Position numbers and translations under genes: made by a program | Shown: positions 43,094-51,918 of the stretch, piece by piece | How the letters are laid out: each line of letters opens with the position of its first letter | Numbering within the stretch: position 1 is the first letter of the stretch | NCBI GenBank assembly: GCA_013178225.1 | Contig: JABLXE010000002.1 | Location: 164,128 to 228,127, forward strand | DNA length: 64,000 bases | Source of the DNA: Methanotrichaceae archaeon | GTDB lineage: Archaea > Halobacteriota > Methanosarcinia > Methanotrichales > Methanotrichaceae | Reading direction: 5' to 3' | Notes under the pieces: model-generated | What the model was told of the DNA's origin: nothing | The model's database searches: none | What the model saw: only the letters and a program-made list of their open reading frames with translations

Positions 43094-44191
43094 ATGGCAA
43101 GTGAAGTTCAGCAATTGGAAATAATTCACCCCCGCCCGAGCTCCATAGTGGCTGCTCTGTACACCCTACGGGACCTGGGAGCGGACGTGGTCATTCTCCA
43201 CGGCCCCAGTGGGTGCTGTTTCAAGCACGCCAGGCTTCTGGAAGAGGATGGAGTTCGGGTCCTGACTACCGGCCTGGACGAGGCAGGATTCGTCTTTGGC
43301 GGGCAGAGGCCGCTGATCAAGCTGCTCAAGAGGGCAGAAGAGCTGTTTCATCCCCGCCTCATGGCCATCACCGGGACCTGCAGCAGCATGATCATCGGCG
43401 AAGACCTGCACCAGGCGGTGCTTGAGGCCGGCCTGGAGGTTCCGGTTCTGGAGGTCGAAGTGCATGCCGGATACAGGGACAACACCCGCGGAGTGATCAT
43501 AGCTCTGGAGGCTGCAAGGGACAAGGGCATAATTGACGAGGCTGAGTTCTCACGTCAGAAGTCCCTGCTGGAGAAGGCAACCCTTGTGGAACGGCTTTAT
43601 GGAGCGGCCAGCAGCGAATACCTGGCCCCTGAGAGGGGAGACGTCAAGTACGAGGCTGCCGCCAGGCTGCTGCAGCTGATCAAGGAGGGGAAGCGGGGGA
43701 TCGTCATCCTCAACGCCAAGAAAGAGACCGCTTACATGTTTGCCGACATAATTGCCGCGGTCAGCGAGGTCTCAGGCGGCTGTGTGGATGTGCTGGCCAA
43801 CCTGGATGATACAGTCGGCCTTCCCAAGGTGAAAAAAGACGCTGCAAACATCAGCCGCCAGCTCAAGGATCGCGGGGTCTCTTTTGACCTCATAGGCGGG
43901 CTGGATGAGTACCCGGTAGCAGGCGAAGCCGTGGCTCAACGCCTGGAAGGGAAAGGCTACGATTTCGCCGTGATATCGGGAGTGCCTCATGCCATTCCGG
44001 CATCGGCCCTTCAGGGGTTGGAAGTGTTCTCCATAACCAACGGACCCCGGCAGGTCAAGCCCTTGCGCGACCAGGGTCATGAGCACGTAATCGTGGAGAT
44101 AGACCTGCACCCCAAGACCATGGGCACCACCAGCATCGTGGAATCGGAGTTCGGCGCCACACTGAGGTCGCTGTCCAGGAAAGAAGATTAA
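43094..44191 (+). CDS. cfbD: CfbD, NifD-like subunit of Ni-sirohydrochlorin a,c-diamide reductive cyclase
   Basis: Nitrogenase-like component 1 that, with the NifH-like CfbC, reduces and cyclises the nickel tetrapyrrole. 365 aa, with [11 protein letters not shown] near residue 36 (cluster-ligand region), [11 protein letters not shown] and [16 protein letters not shown] lies 5 nt before the ATG. CfbC is normally its neighbour but is not in this window. End of the cfbAED operon, converging on secE. Confidence 0.92.
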   Translation: MASEVQQLEIIHPRPSSIVAALYTLRDLGADVVILHGPSGCCFKHARLLEEDGVRVLTTGLDEAGFVFGGQRPLIKLLKRAEELFHPRLMAITGTCSSMIIGEDLHQAVLEAGLEVPVLEVEVHAGYRDNTRGVIIALEAARDKGIIDEAEFSRQKSLLEKATLVERLYGAASSEYLAPERGDVKYEAAARLLQLIKEGKRGIVILNAKKETAYMFADIIAAVSEVSGGCVDVLANLDDTVGLPKVKKDAANISRQLKDRGVSFDLIGGLDEYPVAGEAVAQRLEGKGYDFAVISGVPHAIPASALQGLEVFSITNGPRQVKPLRDQGHEHVIVEIDLHPKTMGTTSIVESEFGATLRSLSRKED

Positions 44192-44214
44192 AAAAGGGCT
44201 CCTTTGCAGAGCCC
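44190..44214 (-). terminator. Intrinsic-type terminator of secE
   Basis: On the minus strand GGGCTC-TGCAAAG-GAGCCC is followed directly by TTTTTT, 8 nt after the secE stop. On the plus strand the same hairpin follows cfbD by 4 nt but has no T-run. Confidence 0.65.
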
Positions 44215-44221
44215 AACTTCT

Positions 44222-44539
44222 CTAAAACGCTTTGGGAAGTTCGGTCAGAATTGCGTATATCAAAAAGCCCATGGTTCCAATGACCCCGATTCCGGCCATA
44301 GAGACCTTGGCAATCATTGAGAACTCCTCCCTGCTGGGCTTTCTGGCCAGCTTTAATACTCTGAGATATTCGCTGATGCTGGTGGAGGGCACGGAGATGC
44401 CCATGTCTTCCATCCTCTCATCCAAATCCAGCTTTTCCTTGAGGTCAAGCTTGTTCTTGAGGGCCGCCATAGGCTTTAAGTCAGTCTTGCTCTTGGCCGA
44501 TAGGACCTTCTTCTCCGCGCTGCTTTCCGCTTCCTTCAT
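44222..44539 (-). CDS. secE: Protein translocase SEC61 gamma/SecE subunit, N-terminally extended
   Basis: The C-terminal 60 residues are SecE: Y-L-R-V-L-K-L-A-R-K-P-S-R-E-E-F, then a single transmembrane helix (G-I-G-V-I-G-T-M-G-F-L-I-Y-A-I-L). The N-terminal 45 residues are a charged Lys/Asp/Glu extension, longer than in most archaeal homologues. The ATG at 44539 is 27 nt from the centre of TTTTTATT (44563-44570), so it is probably leaderless; the frame stays open 17 codons further. Usually next to nusG in archaea, but alone here. Confidence 0.83.
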   Translation of the reverse strand: MKEAESSAEKKVLSAKSKTDLKPMAALKNKLDLKEKLDLDERMEDMGISVPSTSISEYLRVLKLARKPSREEFSMIAKVSMAGIGVIGTMGFLIYAILTELPKAF

Positions 44540-44562
44540 TCTAAAACCCGTATGGGGTCCAG

Positions 44563-44570
44563 AATAAAAA
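44563..44570 (-). promoter_or_regulatory. TATA element of leaderless secE
   Basis: TTTTTATT on the minus strand, centred 27 nt before the secE ATG. Confidence 0.45.
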
Positions 44571-44639
44571 AGCTTTCGATCCACAAACATTATTTAGAGT
44601 GAGAGTGCTGCGCATGAGGCTGGGTCTGCAGAACAATTA

Positions 44640-44680
44640 ACAAAAATAAACAGAGATCTTGTGGGCCGTGAGGATGGCCC
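44640..44680 (-). terminator. Hairpin plus T-rich terminator after the isocitrate/isopropylmalate-type dehydrogenase gene
   Basis: GGGCC/GGCCC arms (44663-44667, 44676-44680) begin next to the TAA stop. On the minus strand a T-rich stretch including TTTATTTTTG follows. Confidence 0.5.
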
Positions 44681-45664
44681 TTAATGCGACATGTCCGTAA
44701 GTCTCAGGGCCAGGGCCTCCGTCACTTCTCTGGTGGCATAGCTACCTCCCAGATCAGTCGTGGTCATGCCCGTTTGCAGGGCCCAGGATACAGCATCCTC
44801 CATCCGCTGTGAGACCTCGGGCCGGCCCAGCCACTGCATCATCATGGCTGTGCTTCTGATTGCGCCTATGGGATTGGCGATGCCCTTTCCGGCGATGTCG
44901 GGGGCGCTGCCGTGGATTGGCTCGAAGAGAGCGCGATCGTCGCCCAGGTTGGCGCTGGCACAGAGCCCCAGGCTTCCCAGGATACCTGCCGCCTCATCGC
45001 TCAAGATGTCGCCGAAGAGGTTGGTGGTCACCAGCACGTCGAAGGCCTCGGGCCGGACGATCAGGTTGTAGGCGGCCGCATCCACGTACATGTCGTCGTG
45101 AGGAACACCCCTTTTCAGAGCCACTTCCCGGCAGACCTTCAGGAAGAGGCGGTCGCTCTTGAGCACGTTGGACTTGTGGACCACGGTGAGCTTTTGCCTC
45201 TCTTTAGCCAGATCACAGGCTTTCTCTGCAATCCTGCGAGAGCCGCGGCGGGTGATCAATCGGACCGTTCTGGCCTCCTCGTCCTCGATTGTCTCAATTC
45301 CGGAATACAGCCCTTCGGTGTTCTCACGCACGATCACCAGATTCAGCCTCTGGCCCTTGAAGGGCCGGATGTTGGCGTAGAGGTCCAGCTCCTTTCGCAG
45401 GCGCAACAGCACGCTCTTGTAGGCGGGATCGGGCGGAGTGGTGATGGCACCGAACAGCACGCAGTCGAGGTCTTTTATGGCTATCAGGTCTTCCTCGGAC
45501 AGGGCCGTACCGGTCCTCTTCCATCGGCCGAGCCCGACCTCAAAGGGCACGGCTTCGATCTCTCCGCCGGCTGCCTGCAGCACTGCCAGAGCGCTTTCAA
45601 TTACCTCCGGGCCGATGCCGTCACCCGGCACCAGCGCTACTTTCGGAGTTCTTTTGCCAGACAT
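44681..45664 (-). CDS. aksF: Homoisocitrate/3-isopropylmalate dehydrogenase (AksF/LeuB family)
   Basis: 327-aa NAD-dependent beta-hydroxyacid oxidative decarboxylase. G-D-G-I-G-P-E-V at the N-terminus, R-E-N-T-E-G-L-Y-S-G-I-E, T-N-L-F-G-D-I-L-S-D-E and H-G-S-A-P-D-I-A-G-K-G-I-A-N-P are family motifs, the last one the NAD site. Leucine (LeuB) and coenzyme B (AksF) enzymes are hard to separate by eye; the small isomerase subunit in the operon has the homoaconitase loop, which favours AksF. SD GGAGG at 7 nt. Overlaps the preceding gene by 28 nt. Confidence 0.83.
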   Translation of the reverse strand: MSGKRTPKVALVPGDGIGPEVIESALAVLQAAGGEIEAVPFEVGLGRWKRTGTALSEEDLIAIKDLDCVLFGAITTPPDPAYKSVLLRLRKELDLYANIRPFKGQRLNLVIVRENTEGLYSGIETIEDEEARTVRLITRRGSRRIAEKACDLAKERQKLTVVHKSNVLKSDRLFLKVCREVALKRGVPHDDMYVDAAAYNLIVRPEAFDVLVTTNLFGDILSDEAAGILGSLGLCASANLGDDRALFEPIHGSAPDIAGKGIANPIGAIRSTAMMMQWLGRPEVSQRMEDAVSWALQTGMTTTDLGGSYATREVTEALALRLTDMSH

Positions 45665-46452
45665 CTTGCAGCCTCCGCTATGGCCCAGGGGCCATCGCCC
45701 CAGTGAACCACCATCCCCAAAAAGCCGTTTCTCCTGGTCAGACCCCTGCGCTCAGATTGGCAGCAGCGGGTGATGAATGGCCCGCCCGGCGAAAAGCTGG
45801 AAAGGGGACAGATATTGAAGAAGCTGTGCGCCTTTCCCCTGTATCCGGCCAGGAATATCTCGCGCGAGATCTCGCATCCCACGATCCGGGGATGGTCGTG
45901 CACAACCGGGTCTGAATCCAGCGATTGCCCGAGGCCGGAGGCCCGGCAGGGGTAGTAAACGTCCTCGCCCCGAATGGTCCTCAGGTCCAGGATTCGCGGC
46001 CTGAACCTGACCGCCAGGTCTCCCAGTACTCCGCACTTCTCAAGCTTGTTCAGAGAATAGACCAGCCACGGAGGGTCGGGGGGGGCCACGTCCAGGACTT
46101 CGATGTTCAGGATCTGCCCAGGGTCCGGTTGGTGGACGAAGGTTATGTGCTCGTCCGGGCCCTGGAAGATCACGGTGTCAGCTCCGGTTTTCTGGCACAG
46201 CTCATAGGCCAGGTCGATTAGCAGAGTTCGATTCCTGATGTCAACCGTCTGAGGGTACCTGGCGATCTTTGAGCCGGAGGAGAGGAGTTCCAGCTCCTCT
46301 ACTTCCCTCATGAAGCCCTGACCGCGGCTGGTGACCCGGTAAAGCTCAGGTCCCTCCATAGATAACAGATACTGAGTCGAGAAGTAGATGGGATCGCCTC
46401 GACGCTCTCTATCTTTCACGCCTACGAACTTGTACTCCTCGGGAAAAATCAT
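45637..46452 (-). CDS. Unrecognised protein between aksE/leuD-like and aksF/leuB-like genes, 271 aa
   Basis: I cannot name this family. Soluble and Cys-rich for its size: C-Q-K-T-G near residue 85, Y-Y-P-C-R-A, V-G-C-E-I-S, N-I-C-P-L and a C-C pair in T-R-C-C-Q-S-E. It starts [14 protein letters not shown]. It overlaps the upstream gene by 4 nt (ATGA) and the downstream dehydrogenase gene by 28 nt, so it is locked into the operon. A partner or regulator of the 2-oxoacid chain-elongation enzymes is a guess from position only. Confidence 0.7.
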   Translation of the reverse strand: MIFPEEYKFVGVKDRERRGDPIYFSTQYLLSMEGPELYRVTSRGQGFMREVEELELLSSGSKIARYPQTVDIRNRTLLIDLAYELCQKTGADTVIFQGPDEHITFVHQPDPGQILNIEVLDVAPPDPPWLVYSLNKLEKCGVLGDLAVRFRPRILDLRTIRGEDVYYPCRASGLGQSLDSDPVVHDHPRIVGCEISREIFLAGYRGKAHSFFNICPLSSFSPGGPFITRCCQSERRGLTRRNGFLGMVVHWGDGPWAIAEAARCLAKELRK

Positions 46453-46934
46453 GTCCGCCCTTTCTCCTTCGCCTTTCTGCGGTGAGCCACCAGCCCGCCG
46501 TCTTTCAGGATCTCCAGCAGGAAGTCAGGAAGCTTCGAGCCCTGGAAGACCCGGTCGTTCACCCGAACCGTTCCGCTGGACAGGTCCACCTCCACCACGT
46601 CGCCCTGACGGGCCTCGACATCGGCCTCGATCAGCGGCAGCCCCACGTTGATGGCGTTTCGATAGAATATGCGGGCAAAAGACCTGGCCACGACTGCAGA
46701 GACTCCGGCCTCCCTCAAGGCCAGGGGTGCCTGCTCCCGGGAAGAGCCGCATCCGAAGTTCCGGCCGGCCACCAGCACATCGCCTTTCTCAACCGATGAG
46801 GCAAATTTAGGGTCCAGTCCCTCCATCACGTGCTCCGCCAGGAGCGAGAGATCCTTGGTTCTCAGATACTTCCCAGGAATAATCACATCTGTATCCACAT
46901 CGTCTCCAAAAACCCATGCCCGCCCGGCTATCAT
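46449..46934 (-). CDS. aksE: Homoaconitase/isopropylmalate isomerase small subunit (AksE/LeuD)
   Basis: 161-aa swivelling domain of the aconitase superfamily. [13 protein letters not shown] at 10-22 and F-G-C-G-S-S-R-E are invariant motifs. The substrate-specificity loop is Y23-L24-R25-T26; YLRT is the loop of methanogen homoaconitase MJ1271, whereas the isopropylmalate-specific paralogue differs there. This favours a role in 2-oxosuberate synthesis for coenzyme B, though YLRT enzymes can be dual. The large subunit is not adjacent. Divergent from sufC. Confidence 0.85.
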   Translation of the reverse strand: MIAGRAWVFGDDVDTDVIIPGKYLRTKDLSLLAEHVMEGLDPKFASSVEKGDVLVAGRNFGCGSSREQAPLALREAGVSAVVARSFARIFYRNAINVGLPLIEADVEARQGDVVEVDLSSGTVRVNDRVFQGSKLPDFLLEILKDGGLVAHRRKAKEKGRT

Positions 46935-46986
46935 GTTAGTAATCTTCCACTGGCCTGGTATATTACGGTTTTCTGCTGCAAAAGGG

Positions 46987-46994
46987 TATTATAT
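46987..46994 (+). promoter_or_regulatory. TATA element of the sufCB operon
   Basis: TATTATAT is centred about 28 nt before the ATG at 47019, predicting transcription start at or very near that codon. Confidence 0.5.
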
Positions 46995-47018
46995 TCCCAG
47001 AGCAGAGGTTCTCTCAAG

Positions 47019-47762
47019 ATGGAGGTGATTCGGCTGCTGGAGATTCGGAACCTTTACGCCAGCGTTGGCGAAAAGCAGGTCCTAAAGGACGTCAACCTGA
47101 GAGTTGGCGAAGGAGAGACTCATGCTCTCTTTGGGCCCAACGGCACGGGCAAGACCACGCTTCTGAACATCATCGCGGGAATTCCCAGATACACGGTCGA
47201 TAGCGGGGAGATCATATTCAAAGAGAAGGATATAACCCACATGAGCATGGATGAACGAGCGAGGCTTGGAATCGGCATGGCCTTTCAGAGGCCTCCGGCA
47301 ATTCGAGGCCTTAGGCTCAGGGACTTGATTCGGATCATCAATCCGCAAGTCGATGCTGATTCTCTGCTGGAGGCGATGGACTTCGAGGGCTTTGGCGAGC
47401 GCGATGTGAACCGGGGCTTCTCCGGAGGAGAGGTGAAGAGGTCGGAGATGGTCCAGCTTCTGGCACAGCAGCCGGATTTCGTTATGCTGGATGAGCCGGA
47501 TTCAGGCGTGGACCTGGAGAACATCAAGCTCATCGGCCAGGCCATAAACAGGCTCACGCAAAAGGATCTGAGGCCCAGCCTCAGGACCAAATCGGGGATC
47601 ATAATCACTCATTTCGGACACATACTGGAGTATATGAAGACCGACCGGGCCCATGTCATGCTGGGAGGAACCATTGCCTGCAGCGGCAATCCGAAGGAGA
47701 TTCTGGATCAAATCAAGACCAACGGATATGAGGGGTGTGTGGCGTGCCTATGTCCAAGATAG
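47019..47762 (+). CDS. sufC: SufC, ATPase of the SufBC Fe-S assembly complex
   Basis: ABC ATPase of about 247 aa: Walker A G-P-N-G-T-G-K-T-T, M-A-F-Q-R-P-P Q-loop, signature F-S-G-G-E-V-K-R, Walker B V-M-L-D-E-P-D-S-G-V-D and T-H-F. Two starts compete. ATG 47019 lies at the predicted transcription start. A CTG at 47034, 5 nt after a perfect GGAGGTGA (47021-47028), gives M-L-E-I-R-N-L, which is the usual SufC N-terminus. Ends with V-A-C-L-C-P-R and overlaps sufB by 13 nt. Works with SufB as the archaeal minimal Fe-S scaffold. Confidence 0.92.
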   Translation: MEVIRLLEIRNLYASVGEKQVLKDVNLRVGEGETHALFGPNGTGKTTLLNIIAGIPRYTVDSGEIIFKEKDITHMSMDERARLGIGMAFQRPPAIRGLRLRDLIRIINPQVDADSLLEAMDFEGFGERDVNRGFSGGEVKRSEMVQLLAQQPDFVMLDEPDSGVDLENIKLIGQAINRLTQKDLRPSLRTKSGIIITHFGHILEYMKTDRAHVMLGGTIACSGNPKEILDQIKTNGYEGCVACLCPR

Positions 47763-48958
47763 AGGAGAAAGCCCGTCAGGCCAGAGCCAAGAAAGCGCTC
47801 TACGGAACGGATATCGATCTGGAGGGCTATGAGGCCGAGTCGAGAGGACACGAGGCTGTGAGGAGGGCCGAAGATCTTCCTGAGGACGTAAAGAAGGCTG
47901 CCCTGGACGTTGGGGTGAAGCTTGATTCCGAGTCGTCAGGCGCATTCGTGCAGATGGACCAGACGCCGGTAGTGGCCGAGACCGCCTTGGAAGGCGTGGA
48001 GATCATGGACATCGCCTCTGCCCTGAAGAAGTACGATTATCTGCAGGACTACTACTGGAAGCTAGTGTCTCCGGATGCCGATAAGTACACCGCCGATGTG
48101 GCGGCCTCACCTCCCGCGGGATACTTCGTGCGGGCAAAAAAGGGCATTAAGACCGTCTTCCCCATCAAGAGCTGCCTGTATCTTGGGTCCACCAACTTCA
48201 ACCAGAGAGTCCACAATATCGTGATCGCCGAGGAGGGCTCAGAGCTGCACGTGATCACCGGCTGCACCACTCCGAGTCATGTCCAGCGCGGCCTGCACCT
48301 GGGCGTCTCGGAGTTCTACATCCAGAAAGATGCCAAGGTAAGCTTCACCATGATCCACAGCTGGGGACGGGAGGTGGAGGTCAGGCCCAGGACCGGCATC
48401 GTGATGGATGAGGGATCATCGCTCTCCAACAACTACATACTTCTCCGGCCGGTCAGAACCCTGCAGACCTTCCCCACCGCCACCCTCAACGGCCGCGGTG
48501 CTGTGGCCAGCTTCAACACCGTGATCTACGCCAGCATGGGCAACCTGGATGTGGGCAGCAACGTGATCCTCAACGCGCCTGAAACCTCGGCTGAGTCCAT
48601 CTCCCGCGTGGTTTCGGTGGGCGGAGATGTGATTGCCCGCGGCCGGATGACCGGCAAAGTGCCGGGAGCGCGCGCGCATCTGGAATGTGTGGGCCTTTTG
48701 CTATCGGATAAGGGCCGGATCTACTCCATACCGGAGCTGGACGGCCAGAGCAGAGACCTGGACATGTCGCATGAGGCCGCTGTCGGCCGGATCTCTGAGG
48801 AAGAGCTGGAATACCTGATGGCCCGCGGACTCACTCAGGATCAGGCCACATCGGTCATCGTGCGGGGCTTCCTGGACGTGGAGATCAAGGGGCTGCCAGA
48901 AGAGCTTAAGCAGGAGATCAAAGATATTACTCAGAGAGAGGATCTGCGCGGGGCCTGA
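47750..48958 (+). CDS. sufB: SufB/SufD-like Fe-S cluster scaffold protein
   Basis: 402 aa with the SufBD beta-helix core: Y-L-G-S-T-N-F-N-Q-R-V-H-N-I-V-I-A-E-E-G-S, V-I-T-G-C-T-T-P, and a C-terminal segment D-M-S-H-E-A-A-V-G-R-I-S-E-E-E-L-x-Y-L-M-A-R-G, the SufB/SufD signature. The ATG at 47750 overlaps the end of sufC, the usual coupling. Only one SufBD protein is present, so a SufB2C2 complex is expected. Methanogens need it for their many Fe-S enzymes, including NadA, ISF and CfbD of this window. Confidence 0.93.
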   Translation: MSKIEEKARQARAKKALYGTDIDLEGYEAESRGHEAVRRAEDLPEDVKKAALDVGVKLDSESSGAFVQMDQTPVVAETALEGVEIMDIASALKKYDYLQDYYWKLVSPDADKYTADVAASPPAGYFVRAKKGIKTVFPIKSCLYLGSTNFNQRVHNIVIAEEGSELHVITGCTTPSHVQRGLHLGVSEFYIQKDAKVSFTMIHSWGREVEVRPRTGIVMDEGSSLSNNYILLRPVRTLQTFPTATLNGRGAVASFNTVIYASMGNLDVGSNVILNAPETSAESISRVVSVGGDVIARGRMTGKVPGARAHLECVGLLLSDKGRIYSIPELDGQSRDLDMSHEAAVGRISEEELEYLMARGLTQDQATSVIVRGFLDVEIKGLPEELKQEIKDITQREDLRGA

Positions 48959-48979
48959 CGGGGCCCGTGGATCCTCTTT

Positions 48980-49873
48980 ATGGGCCCTAATCGAGCCTTT
49001 TTCAGGACCCACTGGAAAGGGCTGGTCAAGTCAGGTGCGTACATCTTTTCCCTGCTCAAGGAGGCCTTCTCCGAATGGAGGCGAGATGATGCCAGCCTCC
49101 TGTCGGCATCTCTTGCTTTTTACGGTGTGTTCTCCCTGACTTCTCTATTAATTTTAATACTTATATTCATAAGTTTATTGATCCATCACGGACTGCTGGC
49201 GGTCGGAGCCGGCGATCAGGCCCTGCAGCTGGCCGGACAGCACGTGCCTGCAGCTGCAGATGGAGTCATAAATCAGGCCGCATCCAAGGCCGCATCTTTC
49301 CGTTTCACCCTGGCCAGTGCCCTGATCTTGATGGTTGGAGCTGCCGGCCTTTTCGTCCAGACCAAACGAGCTTTTGCCATCATCTGGTCGCAGGAGCAAA
49401 AGGAGACACTGGTGTTAGGAACGGTCCGGTCCTACGCCCGTTCTTTTATGCTGATGGCTTTGGTGTGCATGGTGTTGCTTTTAGCCGGGCTGGCCAACGG
49501 CGTTCTGCTGCCGCTGAGCCGGATGGTGGAGGACATGCTTCCGGTTCACCTGGGGCTGATTAGGCTTGTGACCATCGCTTCATCTCTCCTGTTTGTGGCC
49601 GCGCTTTTTGCCGTCGCCTATAAGACCCTGTCCGATGTGGACCTGAAGTGGAAGGACCTGGGCCTGGGAGCGGCGATCGCGTCCCTGCTGTTCGCCCTTG
49701 GAAACGCCATCATCGAGTCGGTTGTGGGCATCATAGATTTCGGATCGGCCTACGGGGCCGCCAGCTCGCTGGTGATCTTCCTGATCTGGATCTACTACTC
49801 GGCCCAGATCTTCCTCTTCGGAGCTGAGCTGATCAAGGTGCATAAGAGGAGAAACGTCTCCCGGCAGACCTAG
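48980..49873 (+). CDS. YihY/BrkB-family membrane protein, 297 aa
   Basis: Integral membrane protein with about six spans. D-D-A-S-L-L-S-A-S-L-A-F-Y-G-V-F-S-L near residue 36 and W-K-D-L-G-L-G-A-A-I-A-S-L-L-F near 225 are YihY family features; the old RNase BN annotation of this family is wrong. Ends G-S-A-Y-G-A-A-S-S-L, W-I-Y-Y-S-A-Q-I-F-L-F-G-A-E, also typical. Function unknown. A GGGCCC inverted repeat at 48961-48966 and 48982-48987 encloses the start codon region. Confidence 0.88.
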   Translation: MGPNRAFFRTHWKGLVKSGAYIFSLLKEAFSEWRRDDASLLSASLAFYGVFSLTSLLILILIFISLLIHHGLLAVGAGDQALQLAGQHVPAAADGVINQAASKAASFRFTLASALILMVGAAGLFVQTKRAFAIIWSQEQKETLVLGTVRSYARSFMLMALVCMVLLLAGLANGVLLPLSRMVEDMLPVHLGLIRLVTIASSLLFVAALFAVAYKTLSDVDLKWKDLGLGAAIASLLFALGNAIIESVVGIIDFGSAYGAASSLVIFLIWIYYSAQIFLFGAELIKVHKRRNVSRQT

Positions 49874-49889
49874 AAGTTGCCTCCAGAAG

Positions 49890-51497
49890 TTACTTCTTCC
49901 ACAGATCCGGCAAAAATAATATGATTATGGGGATGATCTCCAGCCTTCCCACGTACATGCAGAGGAAGCCTAGCAGCCGGCCCAGGGTGGAGATGAGGCT
50001 GAAGTCGAGGGCCACGACCCCGAATCCGGGGCCTACCACTCCCAAACACGCGGCCGACGCTGATATGGCGGAGATGGCGTTGAACTGGGGATTTCCCGAC
50101 TCGGTTATGGCGAACAGGAGGGATGCCCCCAGGAAGATAATCAGATACAATAGCATATAGAGCTGCACCGATTTAATGATCTCATCCCTGACTGTCGTCT
50201 CCCCCATGCGAATGGGGACCACCGCTTTGGGGTGGAGGGCGTGAATCAGCTCATTGTAAGCGTATTTTAGAACTATCAGTACCCGTCCTACCTTTATGCC
50301 TCCGCCGGTCGAGCCGGTACAGCCGCCGATTAACATCAGCAGTATGAGGCTGAGCTGAGCTGCCAGGGACCAGGCATCATAGCTGAAGTTATTGACAAAG
50401 CCGGTGGTGGTCATGGTCGAGACCACCTGGAAACTTGAGAACCGCAGCTGGTTCAGGGTGTCACCGCCTATGTGCCCCCACAGCATCAATATCGAGACGG
50501 CGAGGCCCATTATGAGGAGATAGAACTTGAACTCGGGATCTCTGGTGAGGGCATGGAAATCCCTTTTGTAGAGGAGCCGGTAGTGGATAAGGAAGTTGGT
50601 GCCGCCAAAAATCAGGAATAGAACCACAACCGCCTCGACCAGGACGCTGTTGTAGGCGGCGATGCTGTAGGCCTTGGGAGAAAAGCCACCGGTGGCCAGG
50701 CTGGCGAAAGCGGTACACAGTGCATCATAAACTGGCAGTCCTGTTGCAAACAAGATGGCTGCCTCCAGAACCACCATGCCGATGTAGATGCTCCAGAAGG
50801 TCTTGGCGGTGTTCTTTACTCGAGGCGTCAGCGACTCTTTGTTGAGGCCCAACCCCTCCACGTAATACAGCTGCCGTCCGGCCATTCCCAGATGAGGCAG
50901 GATGGCGATGAATAACAGGATGATGCCCATGCCGCCCAACAGCTGTGAGAAGGACCTCCAGAAGAGAAGGCCAAAATAAGTGCCCTTAATCGATATCATG
51001 CTACTCAGGTCAATTGGAACGCCCAGAATCAAAGTGCTGTTTTCAGGGCAGGTGAACCGCGATATGCTGACCGAGATCCACTCCACCAGGGAACAGGCCA
51101 GGCTTCCCCTCACCAATTCCGGGTTCAGTATCCAGTAGCCCTCGGAGTTGTACTCGGTAAGGGTGGTAGCTCCGGCGGTGGTGAATCCGGACATGGATTC
51201 GAAGAGGCCGTCCATGATGCTCATTCCCAGGAAGATGTAAGGAAGGGCCCCGATGAAGGACGCCAGAAGCCATCCCAGCGAGACGACGGCGAATGCCTCT
51301 TTGTGGTCCATGTCTTCGCCAACGCCCAGGCGGCTAAGAGCGAGGCCTAAAGCTACCGCCAATAGAGACGTAAGGGCAAAGGCTACTACTCCCAGGGGTT
51401 CCCTGTAGATGGCCGACACCAGTCCTGGAACCAGCATCAATACACCCAGCAAAACCGCCAGCAAGCCCAGCGTGGAAGAGACGATCTTTACCTTCAT
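49890..51497 (-). CDS. trkH: TrkH/KtrB-type potassium transporter membrane subunit (copy 2), 535 aa
   Basis: Four M1-P-M2 repeats with pore motifs F-T-T-A-G-A-T, L-A-T-G-G-F-S, T-T-T-G-F-V-N and V-G-P-G-F-G. Closely parallels the copy at 37534, including the shared segment E-P-L-G-V-V-A-F-A-L-T-S-L-L near the start and L-H-P-K-A-V. I start at the ATG at 51497 (M-K-V-K-I-V-S-S); the upstream 16 codons look like promoter (A-T-rich). The gene is convergent with the YihY gene, 16 nt apart. No TrkA gene is nearby. Confidence 0.92.
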   Translation of the reverse strand: MKVKIVSSTLGLLAVLLGVLMLVPGLVSAIYREPLGVVAFALTSLLAVALGLALSRLGVGEDMDHKEAFAVVSLGWLLASFIGALPYIFLGMSIMDGLFESMSGFTTAGATTLTEYNSEGYWILNPELVRGSLACSLVEWISVSISRFTCPENSTLILGVPIDLSSMISIKGTYFGLLFWRSFSQLLGGMGIILLFIAILPHLGMAGRQLYYVEGLGLNKESLTPRVKNTAKTFWSIYIGMVVLEAAILFATGLPVYDALCTAFASLATGGFSPKAYSIAAYNSVLVEAVVVLFLIFGGTNFLIHYRLLYKRDFHALTRDPEFKFYLLIMGLAVSILMLWGHIGGDTLNQLRFSSFQVVSTMTTTGFVNNFSYDAWSLAAQLSLILLMLIGGCTGSTGGGIKVGRVLIVLKYAYNELIHALHPKAVVPIRMGETTVRDEIIKSVQLYMLLYLIIFLGASLLFAITESGNPQFNAISAISASAACLGVVGPGFGVVALDFSLISTLGRLLGFLCMYVGRLEIIPIIILFLPDLWKK

Positions 51498-51625
51498 CGG
51501 CTGATTAAGACTGAATTTAATTCTAATAAGAATTTTGGCATACACAGTGCTTTAAGCCGTCAAAGGCATCCGCCGCCTTTTTCCGCAGAACCGGGTGTGG
51601 GACCGTTTCGGATCCAAAAGGGAAG

Positions 51626-51829
51626 TCAGCCCTCTCCTGCCGGTTTCTCCGGATTCCTGTAGCTCTCTTTCAAGGCCTTTATCATCTCTTCATCGGCCTC
51701 GACCACCAGAGGGCCCACATAATCGCAGTTCTTGCAGTGGTATATCTTGCCAGTGTAGCCTCCCATTTCATAATAGAGCTCAGAGCTCCCACAGACCGGG
51801 CAGACTTCCTTCAATCTTTTGGCAGGCAT
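51626..51829 (-). CDS. Small zinc-ribbon protein, 67 aa
   Basis: C-P-V-C-G-S-S-E-L near residue 10 and C-K-N-C-D-Y-V-G near residue 32 form a C-x2-C...C-x2-C zinc ribbon; a helical, charged C-terminal tail follows. Many archaea have such single-ribbon proteins, some linked to transcription or RNA handling; no partner is identified. ATG start at 51829 without a clear SD. Confidence 0.75.
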   Translation of the reverse strand: MPAKRLKEVCPVCGSSELYYEMGGYTGKIYHCKNCDYVGPLVVEADEEMIKALKESYRNPEKPAGEG

Positions 51830-51899
51830 TACATTGATGTGGCCATCTCTGCGTTATCTAGTTTGCCCCACGACCACGATATTTTCGAAGGAGCATAGC

Positions 51900-51907
51900 G
51901 AAAAAAA
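51900..51907 (-). terminator. T7 terminator after the SGNH hydrolase gene
   Basis: Seven consecutive T on the minus strand, 12 nt after the stop of the trp-linked hydrolase gene. Confidence 0.5.
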
Positions 51908-51918
51908 GTATAGTCCAA

